From an uncultured Prevotellaceae bacterium (lineage in GTDB: Bacteria; Bacteroidota; Bacteroidia; Bacteroidales; Bacteroidaceae), in the NCBI GenBank assembly GCA_902799765.1, contig CADCBZ010000049.1, forward strand, positions 18,179 to 82,178: a DNA stretch of 64,000 nt, written 5' to 3'. Made by a program: the position numbers and the translations under genes. Below, piece by piece: positions 45,842 to 53,291 of this stretch. The notes below the pieces were generated by a model, which saw only the letters and a program-made list of their open reading frames with translations, did not search any database and was not told the DNA's origin. Positions within the stretch are counted from its first letter, which is position 1. Every line of letters starts with the position of its first letter.

Positions 45842-46834
45842 ATGGAACAGCAGAAGAGAACGATTGCCATCGTTTGTGGTGGCGATTCATCAGAACACGA
45901 TGTGTCACTGCGCTCTGCACAGGGACTCTATTCTTTCTTTGACAAGGAACGTTATGATATCTACATCGTTGATATCAAGGGACAGGACTGGCATGTGGAA
46001 CTTCCTGACGGGACAACGGCCAAGATCGACCGCAATGATTTCTCGTTCATGGAGAATGGGAAGGCCCGTTTGTTCGACTATGCTTATATCACCATCCATG
46101 GCACCCCGGGCGAGAATGGCCTGCTGCAGGGCTACTTCGATCTGATCGGTCTGCCTTACAGCACTAGCAGTGTCCTGGTGGAAGCCATGACCTTTGATAA
46201 GTTCGTACTCAACCAGTATCTGCGTGGCTATGGTGTCAGCGTGGCCGACTCCCTGTTGATCCGCAAGGGCTATGAGGAGCTTGTGTCCGACGATGAGATC
46301 GAGGAGCGTATCGGCATGCCGTGTTTTGTGAAGCCTGCTGCCGACGGTTCTTCTTTCGGCGTGTCGAAGGTGAAGAACAAGGATCAGCTCGCTCCTGCCA
46401 TCCGTAAGGCGATGTTGGAGAGCCCGGAAATTATGGTTGAGGGTTTCCTCGAAGGCACGGAAATCTCTATTGGTGTCTATAAGACGAAGGAGAAGACTGT
46501 GGTATTGCCTGCAACCGAGGTGGTTACCAGCAACGAGTTCTTTGATTACGATGCGAAGTACAACGGCCAGGTTCAGGAGATCACACCGGCTCGTCTGCCG
46601 GAGGATGTCACGGAACGCGTGCGCCAGATTACCTCACACATCTACGACATCCTCCACTGCAATGGCATCATCCGCATCGACTACATCATCTCTAAGGAGG
46701 GAAAGATCTCGATGCTGGAGGTGAACACCACCCCGGGTATGACGGCCACCAGCTTCATTCCTCAGCAGGTACGTGCTGCAGGCCTGAACATGGCTGATGT
46801 TTTGACTGATATTGTTGAGAACCAGTTTATTTAA
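45842..46834 (+). CDS. ddl: D-alanine--D-alanine ligase
   Basis: A 330-residue ATP-grasp ligase making the D-Ala-D-Ala used by MurF. It has VCGGDSSEHDVSLRSAQGLY, HGTPGENGLLQGYFDLIGLP, CFVKPAADGSSFGVSKVKN, EITPARLP, and MLEVNTTPGMTATSFIPQQ at the Mg site. Operon mates with PASTA and rluD genes place it in cell-wall supply. Confidence 0.95.
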   Translation: MEQQKRTIAIVCGGDSSEHDVSLRSAQGLYSFFDKERYDIYIVDIKGQDWHVELPDGTTAKIDRNDFSFMENGKARLFDYAYITIHGTPGENGLLQGYFDLIGLPYSTSSVLVEAMTFDKFVLNQYLRGYGVSVADSLLIRKGYEELVSDDEIEERIGMPCFVKPAADGSSFGVSKVKNKDQLAPAIRKAMLESPEIMVEGFLEGTEISIGVYKTKEKTVVLPATEVVTSNEFFDYDAKYNGQVQEITPARLPEDVTERVRQITSHIYDILHCNGIIRIDYIISKEGKISMLEVNTTPGMTATSFIPQQVRAAGLNMADVLTDIVENQFI

Positions 46835-46836
46835 AT

Positions 46837-48018
46837 ATGCAAGAGTTCGACGAGATCAGGCCGTATGAGGCGGAGGAGATGAAGCAGGCGTTTGAGGATT
46901 TGCTCAACGACCGTCAGTTCCAGTTGATTCTGAAGGGTTTTGTACCCTGGCTACCCAAGAGTCTGCGCAACGGATTCTTGAAGCTGGCCTTCACGGGCAT
47001 CAAGACACCGCTCGACTTCCAGTTGCGGTTCATGAAACCCATCGTGAAGTACATCATCCGCAAGCATACCGATGGATGCTCCTTCGATGATCGTGATCTG
47101 AAGGGAGTTGATCCTCAGAAGGTGGGGCGTTATACATTCGTCTCTAACCATCGTGACATAGTGCTCGACTCTGCCTTCCTCGATGTGATGCTCGTTGCCA
47201 ATGGTTATCCGACAACCGTTGAGATAGGTATCGGTGACAATCTACTCATCTATCCCTGGATTAAACGACTCGTGCGGATGAACAAGGCGTTTACGGTGCG
47301 TCGCGGACTCTCTCCAAAAGAAATGCTGCGCTCCAGTCAGCTGATGAGCCGTTACATCCATTATGCCGTCACTAAGAAACAGGAGAACATCTGGATTGCC
47401 CAGCGTGAGGGTAGGGCGAAGGACTCTAACGACCGCACGCAGGACTCTGTGCTGAAGATGTTGGCGATGGGAGCCCCTGATGAGCTGAAGAACCCGGCTG
47501 ATCGCCTGCGCGAACTGAATATCGTGCCGCTTACCATCAGTTATGAGTTCGATCCCTGCGACTATCTGAAAGCTCAGGAACTTCAGGAGAAACGCGACAT
47601 CCCTGGCTTCAAGAAAAGTCGTCAGGATGACCTCGATAATATGAAGACGGGCATCTTCGGTTATAAGGGTAGGGTGATGTATCACTGTGCAGCCCCTGTC
47701 AACACCTGGATTGATGAACTGGCAGAACTGCCAAAGACGGAGTTCTTCACAGCCCTCGCCCAGCGCATGGACAAGGATATCCATCGTGGCTATCAGCTCT
47801 TCCCCTGCAACTATATCGCGTTGGATGAACTGGAAGGCTCTGCTGCCCATGCGACTCATTATACGGCTGACGACAAGACCCGCTTCGAGACCTATCTTGC
47901 CGGACAACTGGCCAAGATCTCCATTCCGAACAAAGATGAGGCCTTCCTACGGGAGTGTATGCTCAAGATGTATGCCAACCCGGCAGTAAACCAGATAGAA
48001 GTGAAAAGTGAGAAGTGA
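46837..48018 (+). CDS. 1-acyl-glycerol-3-phosphate acyltransferase family protein
   Basis: A 393-residue PlsC/GPAT-like acyltransferase. The catalytic motif is FVSNHRDIVLDSAFLDVML (NHxxxxD type) and the substrate motif is IWIAQREGRAKDSNDRTQDS. The family transfers acyl chains to glycerophospholipid precursors; this long Bacteroidota form may act on other lipids. It begins 2 nt after ddl. The last codons (VKSEK) come from a heptamer tract. Confidence 0.85.
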   Translation: MQEFDEIRPYEAEEMKQAFEDLLNDRQFQLILKGFVPWLPKSLRNGFLKLAFTGIKTPLDFQLRFMKPIVKYIIRKHTDGCSFDDRDLKGVDPQKVGRYTFVSNHRDIVLDSAFLDVMLVANGYPTTVEIGIGDNLLIYPWIKRLVRMNKAFTVRRGLSPKEMLRSSQLMSRYIHYAVTKKQENIWIAQREGRAKDSNDRTQDSVLKMLAMGAPDELKNPADRLRELNIVPLTISYEFDPCDYLKAQELQEKRDIPGFKKSRQDDLDNMKTGIFGYKGRVMYHCAAPVNTWIDELAELPKTEFFTALAQRMDKDIHRGYQLFPCNYIALDELEGSAAHATHYTADDKTRFETYLAGQLAKISIPNKDEAFLRECMLKMYANPAVNQIEVKSEK

Positions 48019-48035
48019 AAAGTGAGAGGTTAAAA
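48001..48035 (+). repeat. 7-nt periodic tract between acyltransferase and NigD-like gene
   Basis: GTGAAAA and GTGAGAA alternate twice, then GTTAAAA, then the ATG at 48036. It contains the stop of the gene upstream. Confidence 0.75.
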
Positions 48036-48752
48036 ATGAAAAGTTTTGGTACATATCATGTTTGGTATTGGAGATGGGGCATTCTTTCTCTACTTATTAC
48101 TTTCCACTTCTCACTCCTCACTTCTTGTACCCGGGATGCCTACGAGAAAGGCGAGGGGGCATATTCTCTGATGCGGGGCGATTTCGCTGAGGCGAATGTC
48201 AATAGTAACTGTGAGATCACCTCCATCACTACAGATGATGGTGAGACCCTGCCCCTGACGATCCTGCAGACGGCACAATGGATCTCAAGTCCCGATACCA
48301 TCTATCGTTGCATGTTATATTATAATAAGGTGAAGGCTGCTGATGGAAAGCCTGCGGCTGAGGTGATCTCATTAGGTAAAGTGTCATGTCTGTATATTAT
48401 GCCCCTTGCCATGTCTGAGAAGACCTATAAGGATGATCCTGTGAAGTTCGAGAGTCTCTGGCGGAGTAAGTCGGGCAAATATCTGAACCTGCATCTTCAG
48501 TTGAAGACAGGCTATACGGAGGATTCGACAGCTGTGCAGAAGTTGAATGTCGTTTCAGACACACTGATAACCTACCCTGATGGTCAACGTACCTTGTCAG
48601 TACTACTTTATCACGACCAGGCAAATGTTCCTGAATATTATTCCACCCAGGCCTATGTCAGCATCCCGACAACGGGTCTTGGCGTTGACTCTATCCGTCT
48701 TTACATCAACACCTATTCCGGTCCCGTCATCAAGACGTTGCCTCTTCAATAG
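48036..48752 (+). CDS. NigD-like lipoprotein
   Basis: A 238-residue lipoprotein resembling the NigD-like family of Bacteroidota. Its signal peptide (WGILSLLITFHFSLLTSC, lipobox LTSC) is itself encoded by a 7-nt periodic tract (48094-48128). The mature part is beta-rich (GEGAYSLMRGDFAEANVNSN, YINTYSGPVIKTLPL). Family function is unknown; nigD was named from a bacteriocin locus. A GTG at 48015 is in frame but lies in the repeat. It is last in the operon. Confidence 0.72.
   Translation: MKSFGTYHVWYWRWGILSLLITFHFSLLTSCTRDAYEKGEGAYSLMRGDFAEANVNSNCEITSITTDDGETLPLTILQTAQWISSPDTIYRCMLYYNKVKAADGKPAAEVISLGKVSCLYIMPLAMSEKTYKDDPVKFESLWRSKSGKYLNLHLQLKTGYTEDSTAVQKLNVVSDTLITYPDGQRTLSVLLYHDQANVPEYYSTQAYVSIPTTGLGVDSIRLYINTYSGPVIKTLPLQ
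48094..48128 (+). repeat. 7-nt periodic tract encoding the NigD signal peptide
   Basis: TTATTAC, TTTCCAC, TTCTCAC, TCCTCAC and TTCTTGT at 7-nt spacing, encoding the hydrophobic core and lipobox. Confidence 0.65.
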
Positions 48753-48755
48753 CCT

Positions 48756-50021
48756 TTATTTCAGATAGTCGTTGATGAATGCTTCGCGGGGGTGGAGAAA
48801 CTTCTCTTCCCAAGGGGAGCGTAAATCACCAGAGGGCCAGGCGTGGGTGCGATAGGGCACACAATTGATGGTCTTTTTGCCGGGTGCATTGTTCAGCGAC
48901 GAGAAGACGGCTGAGGGTGGACAGGTGGTATCGATGAGACCAATCTCGCAGTAGATTTCGGCTTTTGAGTAACGGATGAGTTGGGCACCGTCAAAATAGG
49001 GTAGTGTGTTATCGAGTTGTGTCGAAGAGAGGGCCTGGTGGTTTTCGATAGGCTGTGGCCATCCGCTAAGGCGTCCCTTACGCGCACCGCCCAGGTCCTG
49101 CATGGCAGGCACATTGAGCACCACCGCAGAGACACGCGGGTCCAGACTGGCAGCGGCTACGGCTTGTCCACCGCCCTGACTCTCACCGACAACGAGGATG
49201 CGTCGCCGGTCCCATTCCGGTTGCTTTGTCATGTACTCGATGGCACGTAAGACACGCAGATACATACCACGGAAATAGTAAGTCTCACGGTCGGCGGCGT
49301 TATATTCAAAATAGTTCTTTAGCAGACCATCTTCGAGCATCTGATAATAATCGTCAGATTGTCCGTTGAGCATGCCGTGGGCATTGAGATCAAGGCTGAG
49401 TGCACCGTTTCCTAAGGCAGCATTCCCCACACACTCATTCACCGAACAGCGGCACCAGTCGCCTTTCACACCAGCGGCACGACAGAGGATGATGATGGGC
49501 AGTGACTTCTCCTTGGCTCCTACGGGCTTGGCTACATAGGCGCGCATGGGGGCAGGACCGAGACAGTTAATCTCCACGTCCTCACAGGTATATTTGTCCT
49601 GATACTGTTGTGGCACCGCCAACGGTGTAGCCTTCACCTGCATCGGTAATGCTTTGAGTTGCTGCTTCAGGTTATCCCAGTAGTCCATTAGGTCGGCTGG
49701 CTCTTCATAGCCGGCTTGGAACCCTTCTGGAGCCACCACATAACCGATACTGGCAGACGCCCCTGAACGCTCCTTCACCTCTATGGAGACAGCACAGGTA
49801 CTATCTAACACCTGTTCCAATACGGTGAAGTCAATAGATGTCGGTAGAATACTGAATTCTTGACCTACCTTATTATTATAGGACACACTCACGAACAACG
49901 AATCCGTAGGCACGATGTCGGTATGACATGTAACCACAGCGCGCTCACCTTTCTCATAGACGCCGCTTTCCTTGTTGATGCTGAGATTAAAGAGTAATAA
50001 AGAAAGAATACTAAGTATCAT
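48756..50021 (-). CDS. acetylxylan esterase (carbohydrate esterase family 7)
   Basis: A 421-residue alpha/beta hydrolase that deacetylates xylan oligosaccharides or cephalosporin-like esters. Short signal MILSILSLLLFNLSI, then an N-terminal beta domain and the catalytic domain with PIIILCRAAGVKGDW, nucleophile elbow VVGESQGGGQAVAAA, acid GLIDTTCPPSAVFSSLN and His in PYRTHAWPSG. It is convergent with the NigD gene (3-nt gap). Transcription probably starts near 50117, about 95 nt upstream. Confidence 0.88.
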   Translation of the reverse strand: MILSILSLLLFNLSINKESGVYEKGERAVVTCHTDIVPTDSLFVSVSYNNKVGQEFSILPTSIDFTVLEQVLDSTCAVSIEVKERSGASASIGYVVAPEGFQAGYEEPADLMDYWDNLKQQLKALPMQVKATPLAVPQQYQDKYTCEDVEINCLGPAPMRAYVAKPVGAKEKSLPIIILCRAAGVKGDWCRCSVNECVGNAALGNGALSLDLNAHGMLNGQSDDYYQMLEDGLLKNYFEYNAADRETYYFRGMYLRVLRAIEYMTKQPEWDRRRILVVGESQGGGQAVAAASLDPRVSAVVLNVPAMQDLGGARKGRLSGWPQPIENHQALSSTQLDNTLPYFDGAQLIRYSKAEIYCEIGLIDTTCPPSAVFSSLNNAPGKKTINCVPYRTHAWPSGDLRSPWEEKFLHPREAFINDYLK

Positions 50022-50122
50022 AACATATATATTCGTTTATTTAATGTTTCCAGTAATCCATGAAAACAAAACCACTTCCCAAATATTCCGATAAAGTCAT
50101 TATAATTATACCTTAACGGGGA

Positions 50123-50130
50123 CAAATATA
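50123..50130 (-). promoter_or_regulatory. promoter -7 element of acetylxylan esterase
   Basis: TATATTTG on the minus strand. Between 50022 and 50567 there is no gene: I see this promoter, two GTTAC...GTAAC-type inverted repeats (50213-50229, 50247-50261) and the array below. Confidence 0.45.
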
Positions 50131-50340
50131 GTCATATTTCTATAATAATATACCATATCAGGTATAAATTTAATGATTTTTATCGTTATTACACCCGATT
50201 TGTTGCTTTGTTGTTACCACGAGGATAACTGATTAGGAATTAGTTGGTTACTGGTGGTAACAATAAAGTGCAGGGTGACAACAAAATTGATTATGATTTT
50301 ACTTAAATGCAGTTTTTCCCAGAATTAAATCCCGCACTTG

Positions 50341-50539
50341 TTACATTTAAATGTAGCAAGATTTAGATTTAAATGTAGCAAAGATATATTTACAGCAGAC
50401 TTGTAACGCCATTACAGTAGGCTTGTAAGAGCATTACAGTAGTCATGTAACGGGTTTACAAATAACTTGTAATAGGGGTGAAGGATTATCTGAACGATTC
50501 GGACATGACTGATGAACGAGCGTTACATGGCTTATGTAA
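50341..50539. repeat. TTACA-N7-TGTAA palindrome array with 22-nt spacing
   Basis: Four 17-mers start at 50390, 50412, 50434 and 50456, exactly 22 nt apart: TTACAGCAGACTTGTAA, TTACAGTAGGCTTGTAA, TTACAGTAGTCATGTAA and TTACAAATAACTTGTAA. Two related units with a TTTAAATGTAGCAA core start at 50341 and 50363, also 22 nt apart and 27 nt before the first. A further TTACATGGCTTATGTAA lies at 50523-50539. The array borders the end of the AAA ATPase gene. Confidence 0.8.
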
Positions 50540-50567
50540 CAACAAAACAACAAATCTGACAAATAAA

Positions 50568-51701
50568 TTAATTAATATACCCTCTTTTCCTTAACCAAAT
50601 CTGGAAGAAATAGTCATAGACATAATACTCGTTGTTCTCTTGCGTAATAAAGTCTTTCTCAAGAAGGCCTCTTACTGCAGAGACAACAGAACTAGATGAT
50701 GCGAGGTGATATTTATGGATAAATTGGCTGCCTGATATGTTCTTGGCTCTCTTTTCCATAGCAATAGCAAGGAACACCAGACGTTGTTTCTCAGACATCT
50801 GGCTATATAGCGTCTCATAATGCTCGGAGTTTAAGTTGATGATAAAATCTATGGCATCTTCAATCATCTCAGCCGTACATTTACCTCCTTTTTCCGTATT
50901 CAGATAAAGGACATTCATCACTCTCTGCAAATAAGCTGTCACACCATCAAAACGGTTGTACACTTGTTGGACGACATCTCCGTCGATTGATTTGCCATTT
51001 TTCTTAAACAGCTGTTGGGCAAATGCGGTGTACTTCTCCTCCGAAATAGGATTTAATCCCATCGTTATGACCGACTGATAAAAAGGCCGGGATGGTGAAA
51101 GGAATATCTCTGTCATCAGATGACGTTTGGAACCACAGAAAAGGAACGTGGCATTAGTGCATCTCTGGATATGCGTCCGCAGCGCAGCCTCCACGTTCTG
51201 ACCATCAGGATAGTCGGTAATCCTCTGAAACTCGTCAATAGCAACCATACAGGGCTTACCAGCAGAATTCAGATAATTAAAAATCTCATCGAGTGTTGTT
51301 GAGGGATTTGCCGATATTCCTAATCCCAACCCCCACACAGGATTCCCATTGATGTCAAATGAGATCTGTTGTTGGATAGATTTGATGGTATTAAAGAATC
51401 CTTCCCAGACCTTCCGTCCTAAAGGCTTGAGGGTATCAAAGATAACCCTGCCAAAGACCTCCACAAAATCTGCCAACGAGTTGGTGGCATAGATATCAAT
51501 GATAAAGGTATAGTAATGCTTCTGAATCGATGGCTGGGCGAAACAATGATGGATTAGATCAGTCTTGCCTATCCTTCGAGGCGATATGAGGGCCATATTA
51601 TTTTCGTTGGTGAGCAGTTTCACCAAATCCTCTGTCTCTTTCACGCGATCGCAGAAATAGTCTGGTCCTGCATAGCCTTTTGTTACAAACGGATTATTCA
51701 T
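50568..51701 (-). CDS. AAA+ ATPase (archaeal-type ATPase / DUF234-like)
   Basis: A 377-residue P-loop ATPase of the family common in Bacteroides and Archaea. N-terminal NNPFVTKGYAGPDYFCDR, Walker A ALISPRRIGKTDLIHH (about residue 45), Walker B PCMVAIDEFQRITDY, sensor LFCGSKRHLM, and a winged-helix-like C-terminus (ASSSSVVSAVRGLLEKDFIT). Function is unknown; some relatives accompany mobile or defence loci. The ATG at 51701 is 18 nt past the probable transcript start (-7 TATCTTTG about 51726-51733); an ATG at 51719 is also possible. A 22-nt-spaced palindrome array follows the stop. Confidence 0.85.
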   Translation of the reverse strand: MNNPFVTKGYAGPDYFCDRVKETEDLVKLLTNENNMALISPRRIGKTDLIHHCFAQPSIQKHYYTFIIDIYATNSLADFVEVFGRVIFDTLKPLGRKVWEGFFNTIKSIQQQISFDINGNPVWGLGLGISANPSTTLDEIFNYLNSAGKPCMVAIDEFQRITDYPDGQNVEAALRTHIQRCTNATFLFCGSKRHLMTEIFLSPSRPFYQSVITMGLNPISEEKYTAFAQQLFKKNGKSIDGDVVQQVYNRFDGVTAYLQRVMNVLYLNTEKGGKCTAEMIEDAIDFIINLNSEHYETLYSQMSEKQRLVFLAIAMEKRAKNISGSQFIHKYHLASSSSVVSAVRGLLEKDFITQENNEYYVYDYFFQIWLRKRGYIN

Positions 51702-51764
51702 ATTGCCGGTTTTTATCATTTCCGCTGCAAAGATAAACAATCTATTTTAATTATCCAAATAATA

Positions 51765-51784
51765 ATTATCAAAAGTTTGATAAT
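51765..51784. promoter_or_regulatory. 20-bp inverted repeat upstream of the AAA ATPase gene
   Basis: ATTATCAAAAGTTTGATAAT, 9-bp arms, about 45 nt upstream of the predicted transcript start and also 26 nt after the stop of the propeller gene. It could be an operator or a weak terminator stem. Confidence 0.4.
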
Positions 51785-51809
51785 CATATTTATGATAAAA
51801 TGAGAAAGG

Positions 51810-53291
51810 TTATCGCACGCCGAAGTTCTTTCTGTATTCATTGTTGATGGCTTGGGTGGCCTGGCGGCTGTCGAAGCGTGTCGGGGCGGTGATGAAGTCG
51901 GGCACGTTGAACGACATGAAGCGTCCGCGGTAGAACTGTCTGGGGTTGCGCTGCGGCAGCATGAAGGCCTTGGTTACGTTTCCCTCTTTATCTACATGAC
52001 AGAAATAGGGCCGTGTGAAGAGACCGTCGTCGCGGCGGGAACTCACCACGAGCCAGCGGGAGTTGGTACTCCAGTTGTGGAACGACTCCGTGTCCTTGGA
52101 GTTCGCCCCGTCCATGGGAAGGCTCTCTCCCGTGGCCAGGTCCAACAGCCAGAGGTCGGCCTCGTGGTGCCAGATGCTGAACTGCCCGTAGTCCGACAGT
52201 GTGTAACAAAGGAACCGCCCATCATAGGAAGGACGGGGGAAGGAGACGGACTTCTGCTGTGAGACGGCATCCACAACCGTCTCTATCTGGTCGCCGAAGG
52301 TCCCCGTCTCAGGATTAAAGTCGATACGGCAGAGGTTATAGCGGATGGAATCAAGCTGATGGCTGCCCTCCGGCAGGGCGCGGGCGGCACAGTAATACAG
52401 TGAGCGGCCGTCGGCGGAGAAGACGGGATAGGTCTCATAGACGGAGTCCTGCTTGAGCAGGGGCGAGAGCAGCAGCTCGTTCTTCTCCACGTCATAGACC
52501 TGCAGGTCGGAGGCGGTGTCGAACACCTCGACGCGATTCTTGCCAGCACTGTGGAACAGCTGGTTCGTGGTGTTGGTGGAATAGGCGATGTAACGTCCCG
52601 ACGGATGCCAGTAGGGATAGACGCAGAGACCGAGGGTATGGTCCGTCCTGGTGTTGTAGGCGGTGACGGGGCCGTAATCCTTCCTCAGCAGCGTGGCACC
52701 GTGTGGCCCGCGGATATGCAGGCTCATGTCCTTGGGATCGGCGCGGTTGAAACTGTGACAGTTGACGCAGCCCTCGAACTGGGTGTTCTCGATCAGCGGC
52801 TGCTCCTCGAAGCTGGACAAGTCGCGCTCGTAGATGCCCATCTTGCTCCACACCTCGTAGCCCGGTTCGATCAGACGGTAGCAGAGGCCGTAGTCGATGC
52901 TGTCGGGACTGACGTAGATGGAGAACGGTTTATAAGTATGCCAGCCGTCCTCGTACTTCGCCGAGACAACGACGCTGAGCGAATCCCCGCGGTTCTGAGC
53001 GAGCAGTCCGTGCCACTCGTCAAGGTCGAAATCGACAGATTCCTCGCCCTGGGCATGCAGGCTACCGCCGTGGCTATCGGTGACGACGGCATCGATGCGC
53101 AGCACTGTTTCATCCGCCATGTTAAAACAGAGAGGGGCGATATTCACGGGTATAGTCACACCAGTGTAGTCAGGATAGATCCGGGGCTGTGCCGCCTCCT
53201 GTTTGGCATCGCCGACGGTCTCGGTGCAGGCCATCAGCAGGAGCGCCATGCTAACGAACAGTGTATAGTGTATAGTGAATAACTTTCTCAT
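51810..53291 (-). CDS. TolB-like beta-propeller lipoprotein with CxxCH motif, copy 1
   Basis: A 493-residue lipoprotein (lipobox LLMAC). Residues 30-140 form a beta-sandwich-like domain (YPDYTGVTIPVNIAPLCFNM). At about 185 stands EGCVNCHSF, a single c-type heme attachment motif. WD40/PD40-like propeller blades follow (YPYWHPSGRYIAYSTNTTNQ, YPVFSADGRSLYYCAARALP, SFPRPSYDGRFLCYTLSDYG, WSTNSRWLVVSSRRDDG). It overlaps the membrane-protein gene by 4 nt (ATGA). The start codons lie in a heptamer tract (53261-53284). It is a paralogue of the gene at 54690. Some relatives are named cytochrome c biosynthesis proteins; the true role is unknown. Confidence 0.75.
   Translation of the reverse strand: MRKLFTIHYTLFVSMALLLMACTETVGDAKQEAAQPRIYPDYTGVTIPVNIAPLCFNMADETVLRIDAVVTDSHGGSLHAQGEESVDFDLDEWHGLLAQNRGDSLSVVVSAKYEDGWHTYKPFSIYVSPDSIDYGLCYRLIEPGYEVWSKMGIYERDLSSFEEQPLIENTQFEGCVNCHSFNRADPKDMSLHIRGPHGATLLRKDYGPVTAYNTRTDHTLGLCVYPYWHPSGRYIAYSTNTTNQLFHSAGKNRVEVFDTASDLQVYDVEKNELLLSPLLKQDSVYETYPVFSADGRSLYYCAARALPEGSHQLDSIRYNLCRIDFNPETGTFGDQIETVVDAVSQQKSVSFPRPSYDGRFLCYTLSDYGQFSIWHHEADLWLLDLATGESLPMDGANSKDTESFHNWSTNSRWLVVSSRRDDGLFTRPYFCHVDKEGNVTKAFMLPQRNPRQFYRGRFMSFNVPDFITAPTRFDSRQATQAINNEYRKNFGVR
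53261..53284 (-). repeat. 7-nt periodic tract encoding the propeller-1 N-terminus
   Basis: On the plus strand GTGTATA twice, then GTGAATA. It encodes the TIHYTL segment of the signal peptide. Confidence 0.65.
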
